Shown here: in pieces, positions 1 through 7,411 of the stretch | Layout: every line of letters starts with the position of its first letter | How positions within the stretch are numbered: position 1 is the first letter of the stretch | From: Bacillota bacterium | GTDB lineage: Bacteria > Bacillota > Clostridia > Oscillospirales > Oscillospiraceae | Direction of reading: 5' to 3' | Length of the DNA stretch: 15,091 nucleotides | NCBI GenBank assembly: GCA_029268085.1 | Contig: JAJUHD010000044.1 | Span: forward strand, 1-15,091 | The notes under the pieces: model-generated | What the model saw: only the letters and a program-made list of their open reading frames with translations | What the model was told of the DNA's origin: nothing | Databases searched by the model: none | Translations under genes and position numbers: made by a program

Positions 1-1
1 C

Positions 2-685
2 GATGTGACGCTTCTGGGCGGGGGCGGGCACCGTACGGGCGAAAACTCGCAGGGCGGTCAGTATAAAAAGCTCCGCACTCAAGCTAAGAAGTTCTGGCCC
101 GAAAGCGTCGAAACAAGGCGCTGGTCGGCGCAGGACTGCATGACGCCCGACAGTGTCCCGTATATCGGGAGGTATTCGCGCTCACGCCCCGACTGGTATG
201 TCTGCTCCGGCTTCGGCAAATGGGGCATGACAAGCTCGATGGTCTCGGCTATGCTGATAAGCGGCAAAATCGCCGGTGAGAAACAGCCTCTTGCGCCGAT
301 TTTTTCTCCGCAGAGGCACACGACTCCGCCTACGGCAAAAACGATTGGCAAAAACGCGCTTCAGGCGGCAAAGGGCCTCGGCAGAGATATGTTCGATTCG
401 CCGAAAGACAACATTAAGGACTTGCCAAACGGTCACGGCGGAGTAGTAGAATACGGCGGCGTCAAGTACGGCGTCTATAAGGACGACGACGGGAAAAGTT
501 ATATCGTGGATATCAAATGTCCGCACATGGGTTGCATGCTCGAATGGAACCCTGATGAAAGAAGCTGGGACTGTCCCTGCCACGGCTCGCGCTTCGATGT
601 TCACGGCAGGCTTATCGATAATCCCGCACAGGAGGATGTGAATTGCCGGATCGAATCCTCCGAGGAAATGAAGAAAACAAAGTGA
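2..685 (+). CDS. FAD-dependent oxidoreductase with C-terminal Rieske [2Fe-2S] domain, partial (5' end outside window)
   Basis: The reading frame is already open at the window edge, so this is the last 227 or so residues of a longer protein. The first part looks like the end of a DAO/glycine-oxidase-type FAD domain: GGGGHRTG near the edge and then PYIGRYSRSRPDWYVCSGFG, the usual late substrate/FAD-binding stretch. About 60 residues of linker follow, then a Rieske domain. Counting from the codon at nt 5, the cluster ligands are C172-x-H174 and C190-x2-H193. C177 and C192 are in the positions of the disulfide pair found in high-potential Rieske proteins (CPHMGC and CPCHGS). The family is a cytoplasmic FAD oxidoreductase (about 500 residues) with a fused electron-transfer module; the substrate is unknown. 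The gene ends with TGA followed by a GC-rich hairpin. The domain call is firm; the reaction is not. Confidence 0.85.
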   Translation, partial: DVTLLGGGGHRTGENSQGGQYKKLRTQAKKFWPESVETRRWSAQDCMTPDSVPYIGRYSRSRPDWYVCSGFGKWGMTSSMVSAMLISGKIAGEKQPLAPIFSPQRHTTPPTAKTIGKNALQAAKGLGRDMFDSPKDNIKDLPNGHGGVVEYGGVKYGVYKDDDGKSYIVDIKCPHMGCMLEWNPDERSWDCPCHGSRFDVHGRLIDNPAQEDVNCRIESSEEMKKTK

Positions 686-708
686 CGCCCGAAAGGGCGC
701 CGCTTTTA
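686..708 (+). terminator. Rho-independent terminator after the Rieske oxidoreductase gene
   Basis: Stem CGCCC/GGGCG (686-690 with 695-699) with a GAAA tetraloop, followed by CCGCTTTTA. It starts right after the stop codon. The stem is short and the T-run interrupted, so strength is uncertain. Confidence 0.55.
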
Positions 709-716
709 TAATATAT

Positions 717-1169
717 TTACAGCGTTTTTGCCATACACACTGATTCGGGCATATTTGCATACGGCCCGTAATTCTCGATTATTTCATAACCGAGGCTACG
801 GTAGAGAGTTATAGCCGGTTTAAGCGGTTCTCCTGTTTCAAGTATCGCCTTCAGATACCCGGCTGTTCTTGCCTTTTCCTCTAAAGCTCTCATAAGATAT
901 TTTGCATATCCTTTTCCGCGACATTCTTTTCTTATGAAAACACGCTTTATCTCCGCGGTATACTCGTCATATCTCTTAAAACTGCCGCAGCCGACGGCTT
1001 GTCCGTTCTCGATAATGAGCAGCACGTCTCGAATATCCGTGCAAGTGTTGTACTGATCGTATTTTTCCCGCTGCTTTTTTCCGCCGACTATCTTGTTCAG
1101 ATAATCATCAAGCTCGCCGCAAAGAGTGATGAATCTTTTGTCGTCTCCATTGGTATCAATAAGTTCCAT
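717..1169 (-). CDS. GNAT family N-acetyltransferase
   Basis: A 150-residue protein with the GNAT fold signature: a beta strand IKRVFIR (74-80), then the acetyl-CoA pyrophosphate loop R84-G-K-G-Y-A89, the helix YLMRALEEKA, and the late motif ITLYRSLGYE (120-129). It would transfer an acetyl group from acetyl-CoA to an amine of an unknown small molecule or protein. The start was placed at the ATG at 1169, not at the GTG 15 nt upstream, because a GGAGG lies 5 nt before this ATG. The gene is convergent with the Rieske oxidoreductase (31 nt between stops) and has its own promoter at 1261-1288. GNAT substrates cannot be read from the sequence. Confidence 0.85.
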   Translation of the reverse strand: MELIDTNGDDKRFITLCGELDDYLNKIVGGKKQREKYDQYNTCTDIRDVLLIIENGQAVGCGSFKRYDEYTAEIKRVFIRKECRGKGYAKYLMRALEEKARTAGYLKAILETGEPLKPAITLYRSLGYEIIENYGPYANMPESVCMAKTL

Positions 1170-1260
1170 TCCGTCCTCCCCCACAATTAATGCCGTTTTT
1201 TGGCAGTTACGTTTTCCACATGGTACATTGGGAAGAGCAAAAAGTCAAGAGCATGCGGAA

Positions 1261-1288
1261 ATTATAGTCGGTATATCATATAAATCAA
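1261..1288 (-). promoter_or_regulatory. Promoter for the GNAT gene
   Basis: On the minus strand, -35 TTGATT (1288-1283), a 16-nt spacer and a perfect -10 TATAAT (1266-1261). The predicted start near 1254 leaves a leader of about 85 nt before the ATG at 1169. Confidence 0.6.
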
Positions 1289-1341
1289 AAGCACTCTTGC
1301 ATGATATTGCCTAAATACGCATAGAAAATGTCAAAAGGTTA

Positions 1342-1513
1342 TTCCCTTATTATATGTAAGGGAACTTTCATATGACATATTTTCGTGACCATTATACCTC
1401 TTTCTACATATGATGTAGTGAGCGAGGCTGTGTGCCCGCTCGGGGTGATACCAAAGATAACAGAGACAAAAAACGCGGAAGAGAAACCTCCTGCCGCGCT
1501 CAGCGGCAGGAGG
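1342..1513 (+). other. Run of four inverted repeats in the gap before the Cys-rich membrane protein gene; candidate structured leader RNA
   Basis: The 376-nt gap between 1169 and 1546 has no convincing gene. Beyond the GNAT promoter it contains four hairpins in succession: TTCCCTTA/TAAGGGAA (1342-1349 with 1357-1364, 7-nt loop); CTACAT/ATGTAG (1404-1409 with 1413-1418); GAGCGaGGC/GCCCGCTC (1420-1428 with 1434-1441, one bulged A, 5-nt loop); and a perfect 11-bp stem CCTCCTGCCGC/GCGGCAGGAGG (1487-1497 with 1503-1513, 5-nt loop). The last ends 32 nt before the start codon of the next gene. None is followed by a T-run on the plus strand, so this does not look like a simple terminator. A leader regulatory RNA is one reading; operators or an independent small RNA are others. 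I recognise no known riboswitch. Confidence 0.35.
1404..1418. promoter_or_regulatory. Palindromic operator candidate TACAT-N3-ATGTA
   Basis: CTACAT-ATG-ATGTAG is a perfect 6+6 inverted repeat with a 3-nt centre. TACA/TGTA half-sites resemble those of BlaI/MecI-type repressors, but their spacing usually differs and no such regulator is in the window. On the minus strand a TATAAT lies at 1396-1391, so the palindrome would sit in the spacer and -35 of a possible weak minus promoter. It could also simply be a small RNA hairpin. Confidence 0.25.
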
Positions 1514-1545
1514 AAAATATCTGACTAATGAAGGGAGGAAACTCA

Positions 1546-1971
1546 TTGAATTGTAGAGACTGCTGCCGCAGCACCATCTGTCTCGAGGTGGTCATAAGCG
1601 TAGTTCTAGGCGCTGCTGTCGGCGTCCTTTATGCGTTCGGGTTCATCACCGCCCTTACAACGGCGGTTTGGATCCTGTTCGGGCTGGCAGTGCTGAATTT
1701 GATACTCCTTGTCGCAGGACTATATACCGCTTCAATTTTCAGAAGGACACCGCTGGCAAGGTGTCTGTGCTGCAAGGGCGGTATTTTCCTGGCGGGCATC
1801 ATCGGCACCATCGTGATGGCTCTGGTACTGCTTTCGATTACCATCATAATTTCGGACACGGTCGCGGCTCTGGTCGCGCTCTTAGTATTTTTCGCAGCCC
1901 TGATGGGAATCGAGTCCATTTTATTCATTAAGTGCCTGATCTGCGAACTCTGCCCCTGGCACAATGAGTAA
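1546..1971 (+). CDS. Small four-helix membrane protein with cytoplasmic cysteine clusters, function unknown
   Basis: I do not recognise the family. A TTG start at 1546 is preferred because GGGAGG sits 7 nt before it; the in-frame ATG at 1528 lies upstream of that ribosome binding site and would translate through it. This gives 141 residues. Predicted helices are about 13-33, 38-60, 79-101 and 104-127, joined by very short outer loops and one longer basic loop (66-78, FRRTPLARCLCC). By the positive-inside rule, both ends and the 61-78 loop face the cytoplasm. All ten cysteines lie there: C3, C6, C7 and C12; C73, C75 and C76; C130, C133 and C136. No signal peptide is seen. The clusters could bind metal or an iron-sulfur centre, or be acylated. 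A run of hairpins precedes the gene. Confidence 0.75.
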   Translation: MNCRDCCRSTICLEVVISVVLGAAVGVLYAFGFITALTTAVWILFGLAVLNLILLVAGLYTASIFRRTPLARCLCCKGGIFLAGIIGTIVMALVLLSITIIISDTVAALVALLVFFAALMGIESILFIKCLICELCPWHNE

Positions 1972-1990
1972 TAGCGGAATGATCTAGCAC

Positions 1991-2024
1991 AAAAGATAAA
2001 AGGCTGCCGTAAAAGCGGCAGCCT
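1991..2024 (-). terminator. Terminator of the short-chain dehydrogenase gene
   Basis: Perfect 9-bp stem AGGCTGCCG/CGGCAGCCT (2001-2009 with 2016-2024) and a 6-nt loop. On the minus strand it is followed by TTTATCTTTT. It lies 13 nt past the dehydrogenase stop. It also sits 29 nt after the convergent membrane protein gene and may serve both, though the plus side lacks a T-run. Confidence 0.75.
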
Positions 2025-2037
2025 CAATGCTTATCTG

Positions 2038-2817
2038 TCAGACGATCGAGCCGCCGCCGTCAACTGCTATAAACTGTCCCTGAACATAGCTGGAGGCATC
2101 GCTGGAGAAGAATATGATCGGACCGTTCAGCTCCCCTTTGTTTGCGGGACGGCTTGTGGGGTTTATGTATGAATACAGGCTGAGAAATTCTTCGGACTTG
2201 AACAATCTTTCCGCTGTCATTTCACTTTCAAAGAGACCGGGGCCGAGAGCATTGACTGTTATGCCGTACTGCGCATAGGATGCGGCAAGACCCTTGGTAA
2301 ATCCGAGGACGGCGGCTTTTGTGGTGTTGTAGGAATGACGGATGAACAGGTCGCTTTTATCGGCGACGATTGCGTTGACAGACGCGATATTAACTATTTT
2401 GCCGTAGCCTCTTTCCTTCATGTGGGGGATAACGTATTTGCAGGTAAAGACAAGACCCTTGATATTGACTGCGATAACGTGATCCCATTCCTCCTCGGTT
2501 GCCTCATCCACCGCGCAGTGCTCTGCAACGCCGGCGTTGTTAAGCAGAATATCGATTTTACCAAAGGTGTCAAGAACTGTCCTAATCGCGTTTTTAACTT
2601 GTTCTTCTTTCGTTACGTCACACCCGATTGCAATGACCTTGCGGCCGGTTTTTTCAACAATATCGTCTCTGACCGCCTCCAGCTTTTCAAGACGGCGCGC
2701 GAGGATAGCAACATCGGCACCTGCCTCCGCATATGCCAGTGCAGCGTCTGCTCCAAGACCTGCGGAAGCACCGGTAACGACTGCGACTTTTCCGGTGAGA
2801 TCAAACAAATTACTCAT
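2038..2817 (-). CDS. Short-chain dehydrogenase/reductase (classical SDR)
   Basis: A 259-residue NAD(P)-dependent oxidoreductase with a full set of classical SDR motifs: TGASAGLG (15-22) for the cofactor, N93-N-A-G96, the catalytic Asn in VNIKG (N118), Ser in NIAS (S146), Y163-x3-K167, and the GPG loop at 192-194. The ARR after the second strand (40-42) hints at NADP(H), which is an inference. The length is normal for the family, and the C-terminus VDGGGSIV is typical. An AAGGAG lies 8 nt before the ATG. The gene has its own promoter and terminator, so it appears monocistronic. It could reduce a ketone or 2-oxo acid or oxidise a sugar alcohol; gluconate-5-dehydrogenase-like and 3-oxoacyl reductase-like SDRs look similar. 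The substrate is unknown. Confidence 0.9.
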   Translation of the reverse strand: MSNLFDLTGKVAVVTGASAGLGADAALAYAEAGADVAILARRLEKLEAVRDDIVEKTGRKVIAIGCDVTKEEQVKNAIRTVLDTFGKIDILLNNAGVAEHCAVDEATEEEWDHVIAVNIKGLVFTCKYVIPHMKERGYGKIVNIASVNAIVADKSDLFIRHSYNTTKAAVLGFTKGLAASYAQYGITVNALGPGLFESEMTAERLFKSEEFLSLYSYINPTSRPANKGELNGPIIFFSSDASSYVQGQFIAVDGGGSIV

Positions 2818-2862
2818 GATCAGAACTCCTTTTAAAATATTATTTGCATATAGTTACAGAAC

Positions 2863-2874
2863 GCAACTGGTTGC
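2863..2874. promoter_or_regulatory. Palindrome GCAAC-TG-GTTGC downstream of the SDR start site, candidate operator
   Basis: A perfect 5+5 inverted repeat about 10-20 nt downstream of the predicted transcription start, where a repressor could act. The half-site recurs nearby: GTTGCAGC occurs at 2870-2877 and again at 2928-2935, and TGCAAC at 2987-2992. No cognate regulator can be named. Confidence 0.3.
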
Positions 2875-2889
2875 AGCATTACAATTTGC

Positions 2890-2918
2890 AAAGTAGCATT
2901 GCCGCCCAAACGTGTCAA
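2890..2918 (-). promoter_or_regulatory. Promoter for the SDR gene
   Basis: Minus strand: consensus -35 TTGACA (2918-2913), a 17-nt spacer, and -10 TACTTT (2895-2890), which matches at the first, second and last positions. Predicted start near 2883, giving a leader of about 65 nt. Confidence 0.5.
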
Positions 2919-2993
2919 TAGACATTGTTGCAGCGTTTGTCTGTTTATTTGGCACTCTAAAATAAATGTGTGAATGTTTACCAAAATGCAACA

Positions 2994-3029
2994 AAAGATA
3001 CCGTCTGAAATACTTCGGACGGTATCTTT
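2994..3029 (-). terminator. Terminator closing the etfB-to-fprA operon
   Basis: Perfect 12-bp stem AAAGATACCGTC/GACGGTATCTTT (2994-3005 with 3018-3029), 12-nt loop. On the minus strand the stem ends in TCTTT and runs on TTGTTGCATTTT. It begins about 20 nt after the fprA stop. Confidence 0.75.
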
Positions 3030-3049
3030 GATAATATGATGTTAAATTA

Positions 3050-4249
3050 TTACATTGCTGCGGCGATAGCTCCTGCAAGCATTTCAAGCTCAGCTTCCTG
3101 CTCGGGTTTTATCGAGGACCTGATTGTTACGACCGGCTCAATTATGGTCATGTTTTTCATTCCGGAAACAATTTCGCGCATTAGTTTTCCCGCCTGCGGC
3201 GCCCATGTGCCGTTCTCGATAAAAGCGACTGTGCGGTTCTGCAGAGCGTGCGCCCTGAGAGCGAGCAGAAGGACCTCCATTGCGGAGAAGATGTCCATGT
3301 TGTAGGTCGCGGAGGCAAAGACGATATGACTGAAACGGAAGCTGTCCGAAATAATGTAAGAGGTGTGCGTTGAGGAAACGTCGTACATCTGAATGTTACG
3401 GATGCCTCTGCCGGCGAGCTTCATCGCAAGGATCTCGGCGGCGTTTGCGGTGTTCCCGTAAATTGAGCCATAGGGGATGATGACGCCCTTTTCCTCGGGT
3501 TCCCACGCTGCCCATTTCTGGTATTTTCCGACGTACCAGCCTAGGTTTTCCCGCCAGACCGGACCGTGCAGAGGGCAAATCATTTTTATCTCAAGTGCAC
3601 AGGTTTTTTTGAGCAGAGCCTGCACCTGCATACCGTATTTTCCGACGATGTTTGAATAATAACGCCTTGCGTCAGGCAGCCAGTCGGCTTCAAAGTTCAC
3701 CTCGTCGGCAAAGATATTCCCGCCCAGCGCACCGAAGGTGCCGAAAGCGTCGGCGGAAAACAGGATCTTTTCACAGGAATCGTATGTGACCATGACCTCC
3801 GGCCAATGCACCATCGGCGCCATATAAAAGTTTAGAGTATGCCTGCCTGTGCAGAGCGTGTCCCCTTCATTCACAATGACGGAACGGGAGTCGACATCGA
3901 AATCGAAAAACTGCTTAATCATCGCGAGTGTCTTCGCGTTAACTATAAGCTTAGCCTCCGGATGACGCAGGACAAGCTCGCCGAGCATAGCGCAGTGATC
4001 GGGCTCCATGTGGTCTATGACCGCGTAATCGAGGGGCCTTCCGCCGAGCAAAAATTCCAGATTTTCAAAGAAGCGTCCGCTGACCGCCTTGTCCACGGTG
4101 TCAAGCAGGACGGTTTTTTCATCATCTATGAAATAGGAGTTATAGGAAATTCCTCTTGGAATGGGGAAGGCGTTTTCGAACAACGCAAGCCTTCTGTCGC
4201 TCGCTCCAAGCCAAAATATATCATCGGTAAGTTTTCTTGTACAATGCAT
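3050..4249 (-). CDS. fprA: FprA-type flavodiiron protein (A-type flavoprotein, O2/NO reductase)
   Basis: A 399-residue protein, the usual length for class A flavodiiron proteins. The N-terminal metallo-beta-lactamase-like half carries all diiron ligands: H80-x-E82-x-D84-H85, H148 (MVHWPE), D167 (SADAFG) and H228 (PLHGP). The C-terminal flavodoxin domain begins near residue 255 with the FMN phosphate loop YGSIYGNTA. Family members reduce O2 to water, or NO to N2O, in the cytoplasm of anaerobes, usually fed by rubredoxin or reduced F420. No rubredoxin gene or fused domain is seen here. GGAG lies 8 nt before the ATG. The gene follows the amidohydrolase by 74 nt with no strong terminator between, so it is probably the last gene of the etfB operon. 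O2 protection of the operon's redox enzymes is an inference. Confidence 0.95.
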   Translation of the reverse strand: MHCTRKLTDDIFWLGASDRRLALFENAFPIPRGISYNSYFIDDEKTVLLDTVDKAVSGRFFENLEFLLGGRPLDYAVIDHMEPDHCAMLGELVLRHPEAKLIVNAKTLAMIKQFFDFDVDSRSVIVNEGDTLCTGRHTLNFYMAPMVHWPEVMVTYDSCEKILFSADAFGTFGALGGNIFADEVNFEADWLPDARRYYSNIVGKYGMQVQALLKKTCALEIKMICPLHGPVWRENLGWYVGKYQKWAAWEPEEKGVIIPYGSIYGNTANAAEILAMKLAGRGIRNIQMYDVSSTHTSYIISDSFRFSHIVFASATYNMDIFSAMEVLLLALRAHALQNRTVAFIENGTWAPQAGKLMREIVSGMKNMTIIEPVVTIRSSIKPEQEAELEMLAGAIAAAM

Positions 4250-4296
4250 ATGTGTTTCTCCGTTTAGTTTATATCTGCCTCAGCAGAGTTTTGTGC

Positions 4297-4310
4297 CCTA
4301 GAAAGGGCGG
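4297..4310 (-). terminator. Weak hairpin between amidohydrolase and fprA genes
   Basis: Stem GCCCT/AGGGC with an AGAA loop (plus-strand reading). On the minus strand it is followed by ACAAAACT, with no T-run, so it would at most attenuate read-through into fprA or act as an RNA processing site. Confidence 0.2.
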
Positions 4311-4323
4311 TTTTAATATAAAA

Positions 4324-5919
4324 TTATTCTTCCTTCTGTAAAAGCAACCGCCCATCGCTATTCTTTCCCGTAAACGTGCCGTTATTGACAACGACCGCTC
4401 CGTTTACAATTACAATGTTTATGCCTTCCGGCCTGCCATCCTCGGATTTGCCCGGGCCAATCTTCTTTTCATCAAAAACAGTAATGTCGGCATAATAGCC
4501 CTCTTTGAGCAGCCCGCGCTCTTTAATCATGAAGCGCTCAGCCGCCATACCAGTCATCCGGTGAATCATATCCTTGAGAGCAAGCCCGTTATCGCGTGCG
4601 ATTTTGAGGAATAGAGGGAAGCACAGGAAGCAGGCGGGATTTTGTTTACCCTCTTCCTCGATCCACGCATCCGTCATGAAATAGCAGTTGGGATCCTTCA
4701 TCAGGCGCAGGATGATCTCGTCCGTCAGGTATCTGTGCATAAGGACGCGTCCCTTGCCTTCGCTAAGTTCGACGAGCCTTATATAAGCATCGAGCTCCGA
4801 AACGCCCCACTCCTTGGCGATCTGCACCACGGTCTTGCCGATAAGCGCTTCATGTCCTTTGGCAATCCATGTAATAACTATGTCGTTAAAATTGAAGCCC
4901 AAAACCCGCTTCGTCAGCCCAATTTCGAAGGCCAGACGAATTTTAGCTAGTCTGCTGCCGCGCTTTTCCTTAGGAAGCGAAAGAAACCAGGTCGGCAGAA
5001 CGACAGTGATGACCGAAGCCCCGTAGGTCAGAGAATATGAGTCGTATTTATATGAAAAACCTTCTTTATTAAGCTCATTAATTATTGAAAGGGATTCGTC
5101 AACTGTCTTCCAGCTCTTTTCACCGACGAAAATAAGATGAGAGTTTTGGAGCTTCACTCCCGTATCCCGAATGAGCTGCACCATTTCGTCCTGCGCGCGC
5201 AGATTGTGCGCCCTGCCGCCGACAGGTGGATTATATGAGGTGGAAGCGGCGGAATTGGCTCTGATGTGAACTGTGAGGATCTTTCCGTGCTTTGCGCATA
5301 TAGCGGCGGCGCGCCGCAGTTCCTCGTAGGGCGCGTAACGGTCCGGTTCGTACATGAGACCAAACGAGATGCCTGCCGCACCGTCCCTGAGCGCCTGCTC
5401 AAGGATATCCTCGGTATGCCTGAGCTCGTCCTCGGTCAGCTCACGGCTGTCATAGCCGCAGACACCAATCCTTGCGCTCATGTGGCCGTAGAGGGGGACA
5501 ATGTTTAAGGGCAGGCTTTTTATCGCCGCAGCAAATGCGGGAAGGGTGCTGGTATCGCCGTCAATATGGCAGAGAGAAAAAAGTCCGCTTCCGAGAAGTC
5601 CCTTATTCTGCGTATCCTTGTCATACCCAAAGGGCGAAAAGCCGCAGTTGCCGGTGACCTGCGTCGTGATACCCTGCTCAAGAAACGGCGAAAAAAAGCG
5701 ATCATTGTCCTTACGCGCAGCAAACCAGTCGTTATGCGAGTGAACGTCGATGAATCCGGGGGAGACTACAAGCCCCGAGCAGTCGATGATTTCGTCGGCC
5801 TCCTCCTGAATATCGGTACTGATCTGCTTAATTCTGTCATCCTCGATAAGTATGTCCGCGAAGTAAGGCTCCGAACCTGAGCCGTCTACGATCCTCCCGT
5901 TTTTCAGCAGCGTTTTCAT
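4324..5919 (-). CDS. N-acyl-D-amino-acid deacylase (D-aminoacylase) family amidohydrolase
   Basis: A 531-residue metal-dependent amidohydrolase. It opens with the small beta domain (LLKNGRIVDGSGSEP) that is completed by the C-terminal strands (GYYADITVFDEKKI, 475-487). Catalytic features match D-aminoacylases: D58-V-H60-S-H62-N-D, the bridging Cys in GNCGFS (C92), H218 in VHIR, H261 in NSHL, and an Asp in MTDAW (D417) as the general base. YEPDRYAPYEEL (190-201) is also typical of the group. The reaction would be hydrolysis of an N-acyl (acetyl, formyl, carbamoyl-like) D-amino acid or a related amide. The exact substrate is open, and related enzymes act on dipeptides or hydantoin-like compounds. 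A GAGGTGA lies 6 nt before the ATG. It follows the glcD-like gene by 88 nt, with a possible internal promoter in the gap. Confidence 0.88.
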   Translation of the reverse strand: MKTLLKNGRIVDGSGSEPYFADILIEDDRIKQISTDIQEEADEIIDCSGLVVSPGFIDVHSHNDWFAARKDNDRFFSPFLEQGITTQVTGNCGFSPFGYDKDTQNKGLLGSGLFSLCHIDGDTSTLPAFAAAIKSLPLNIVPLYGHMSARIGVCGYDSRELTEDELRHTEDILEQALRDGAAGISFGLMYEPDRYAPYEELRRAAAICAKHGKILTVHIRANSAASTSYNPPVGGRAHNLRAQDEMVQLIRDTGVKLQNSHLIFVGEKSWKTVDESLSIINELNKEGFSYKYDSYSLTYGASVITVVLPTWFLSLPKEKRGSRLAKIRLAFEIGLTKRVLGFNFNDIVITWIAKGHEALIGKTVVQIAKEWGVSELDAYIRLVELSEGKGRVLMHRYLTDEIILRLMKDPNCYFMTDAWIEEEGKQNPACFLCFPLFLKIARDNGLALKDMIHRMTGMAAERFMIKERGLLKEGYYADITVFDEKKIGPGKSEDGRPEGINIVIVNGAVVVNNGTFTGKNSDGRLLLQKEE

Positions 5920-5945
5920 CAGTAGTCACCTCAAAGCATGTTTTA

Positions 5946-5973
5946 ATACTAAGATACTACGTTTGGCTGTAAA
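5946..5973 (-). promoter_or_regulatory. Possible internal promoter before the amidohydrolase gene
   Basis: Minus strand: -35 TTTACA (5973-5968), a 16-nt spacer, and -10 TAGTAT (5951-5946). It would allow the amidohydrolase and fprA to be expressed apart from the Etf genes. TAGTAT is repeated just downstream, so the exact -10 is uncertain. Confidence 0.4.
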
Positions 5974-6007
5974 TGGGAAGAGGGGGAAAGAAAATTGCTT
6001 ATAAAAC

Positions 6008-7411
6008 TTAGTCTTCGCAGACCTTGTGGGGGTTAAGGATATTCTTTGGGTCGAAAACGCTTTTAATACCGCGCATGAGGCGAAGAGTCTCGGGAGAAAG
6101 GGTTTTGTTCAGATAGGGCTTCTTTGCATAGCCGATTCCGTGCTCGCCGGAAACCTGACCGCAAAGCTCACAACCCTTGGCGTAGAGCTTTTCCATTGCA
6201 AGGGCGAGGCGCTTTTCCCATTCTTCGTCGGAAAGCTCGTCCTTCAGAATATAGGCGTGCAGATTACCGTCGCCGGCGTGGCCGAAGCTCTTAATTCTGA
6301 TGCCAAGCTCCTTTTGAAGACTGTGCGTATATTCGACCAGCTCACCCACGCGGCTGCGCGGAACCACTATGTCGGCCTCGTCCATATAGCTCGTGGAGGC
6401 TTTAATAGCTTCCAGAAAAGCACCGCGCGCCTTCCAGATAGACTCTTCGCGCTCCTCGGTATCGGAAATCAGGACATCCGCCGCGCCCTGACTTAGACAG
6501 ATCTGCGCTACACCGTCATAGGAAGCTTCGATCTCCTCCGCCGAGTTGCCGTCGAATTTCAGCAGCAAATAGGCGTCCGCCTGATTATCCGGAAACTTTT
6601 TGCCCAGATACTCCTCTGCATCGATGATTACTTCGCGCTCCATAAACTCGATTGCTGTGGGAACAGCTTTCGATTTTACGATGAGCGGAACGGTGCGGAT
6701 GGCCTGTTCGAGCGAGGGGAAGGGAACAAGCAGGCTGACGATCTTCTTCGGCAAAGGGAGCAGCTTGAGCGTTGCTCTGGTTACGATACCGAGGGTGCCT
6801 TCCGAGCCTATAATAAGGTCCTTCAGATCGTAGCCCGAACTGTTTTTGACGACTTTTCCGCCTAGCTCGACGATCTCTCCGGCCGGCAGAACTACCTGCA
6901 AACCGCGCACATAGTCCCGCGTAACGCCATATTTGACCGCGCGCATCCCGCCGGCGTTCGTGCTGATATTGCCACCGATGGTCGCGGATTTTTCTCCCGG
7001 GTCGGGAGGATAGAACAGACCCTTTTCCTCAACATAGGCGGCAAGCTCCATCAGCAGTACGCCGGGTTCAACTGTCAAAGTCAGATTGTCTTCATCCAGC
7101 TCCAGAATCCGGTTCATAAGACTCAGGTCTAGCATGATTCCATGTTCCATTGCGACGGAAGCCCCGACGAGGCCGGTGCCGGCTCCGCGCGGTGTTACAG
7201 GGATGCTATGCTCGTTTGCGTACATCATTATTGCGGAAACTTCCTCGGCTGAGAGCACCTTAACGACAACATCCGGCCAGCTCGTAGTACCTGAAAGCTC
7301 GTCGTGGCTGTATTCCTCGTTCATAAAATCCCTTGTCAATACCCGCCCGTCATCGTTTATAAGCCTGCGGAGGAAGGCAAGATCGTTCTGATCGAAAACT
7401 TTATAACTCAT
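6008..7411 (-). CDS. FAD-linked 2-hydroxy-acid dehydrogenase, GlcD/LctD type (D-lactate dehydrogenase-like)
   Basis: A 467-residue VAO-family flavoprotein (FAD_binding_4 plus FAD-oxidase_C). The FAD pyrophosphate loop is PRGAGTGL (74-81), followed by the glycine-rich DPGEKSATIGGN (137-148) and STNAGG. The C-terminal half carries the metal/substrate motifs FGHAGDGNLHAY (H378, H385) and SGEHGIG (E423, H424). It oxidises a 2-hydroxy acid, most likely the D or (R) form, to a 2-oxo acid. Its start codon overlaps the etfA stop (ATGA), showing translational coupling, and EtfB-EtfA-dehydrogenase is exactly the gene order of lctBCD in Acetobacterium, where the three form an electron-confurcating lactate dehydrogenase. 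Lactate, glycolate, 2-hydroxyglutarate or an amino-acid-derived hydroxy acid are all possible substrates here. Confidence 0.9.
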   Translation of the reverse strand: MSYKVFDQNDLAFLRRLINDDGRVLTRDFMNEEYSHDELSGTTSWPDVVVKVLSAEEVSAIMMYANEHSIPVTPRGAGTGLVGASVAMEHGIMLDLSLMNRILELDEDNLTLTVEPGVLLMELAAYVEEKGLFYPPDPGEKSATIGGNISTNAGGMRAVKYGVTRDYVRGLQVVLPAGEIVELGGKVVKNSSGYDLKDLIIGSEGTLGIVTRATLKLLPLPKKIVSLLVPFPSLEQAIRTVPLIVKSKAVPTAIEFMEREVIIDAEEYLGKKFPDNQADAYLLLKFDGNSAEEIEASYDGVAQICLSQGAADVLISDTEEREESIWKARGAFLEAIKASTSYMDEADIVVPRSRVGELVEYTHSLQKELGIRIKSFGHAGDGNLHAYILKDELSDEEWEKRLALAMEKLYAKGCELCGQVSGEHGIGYAKKPYLNKTLSPETLRLMRGIKSVFDPKNILNPHKVCED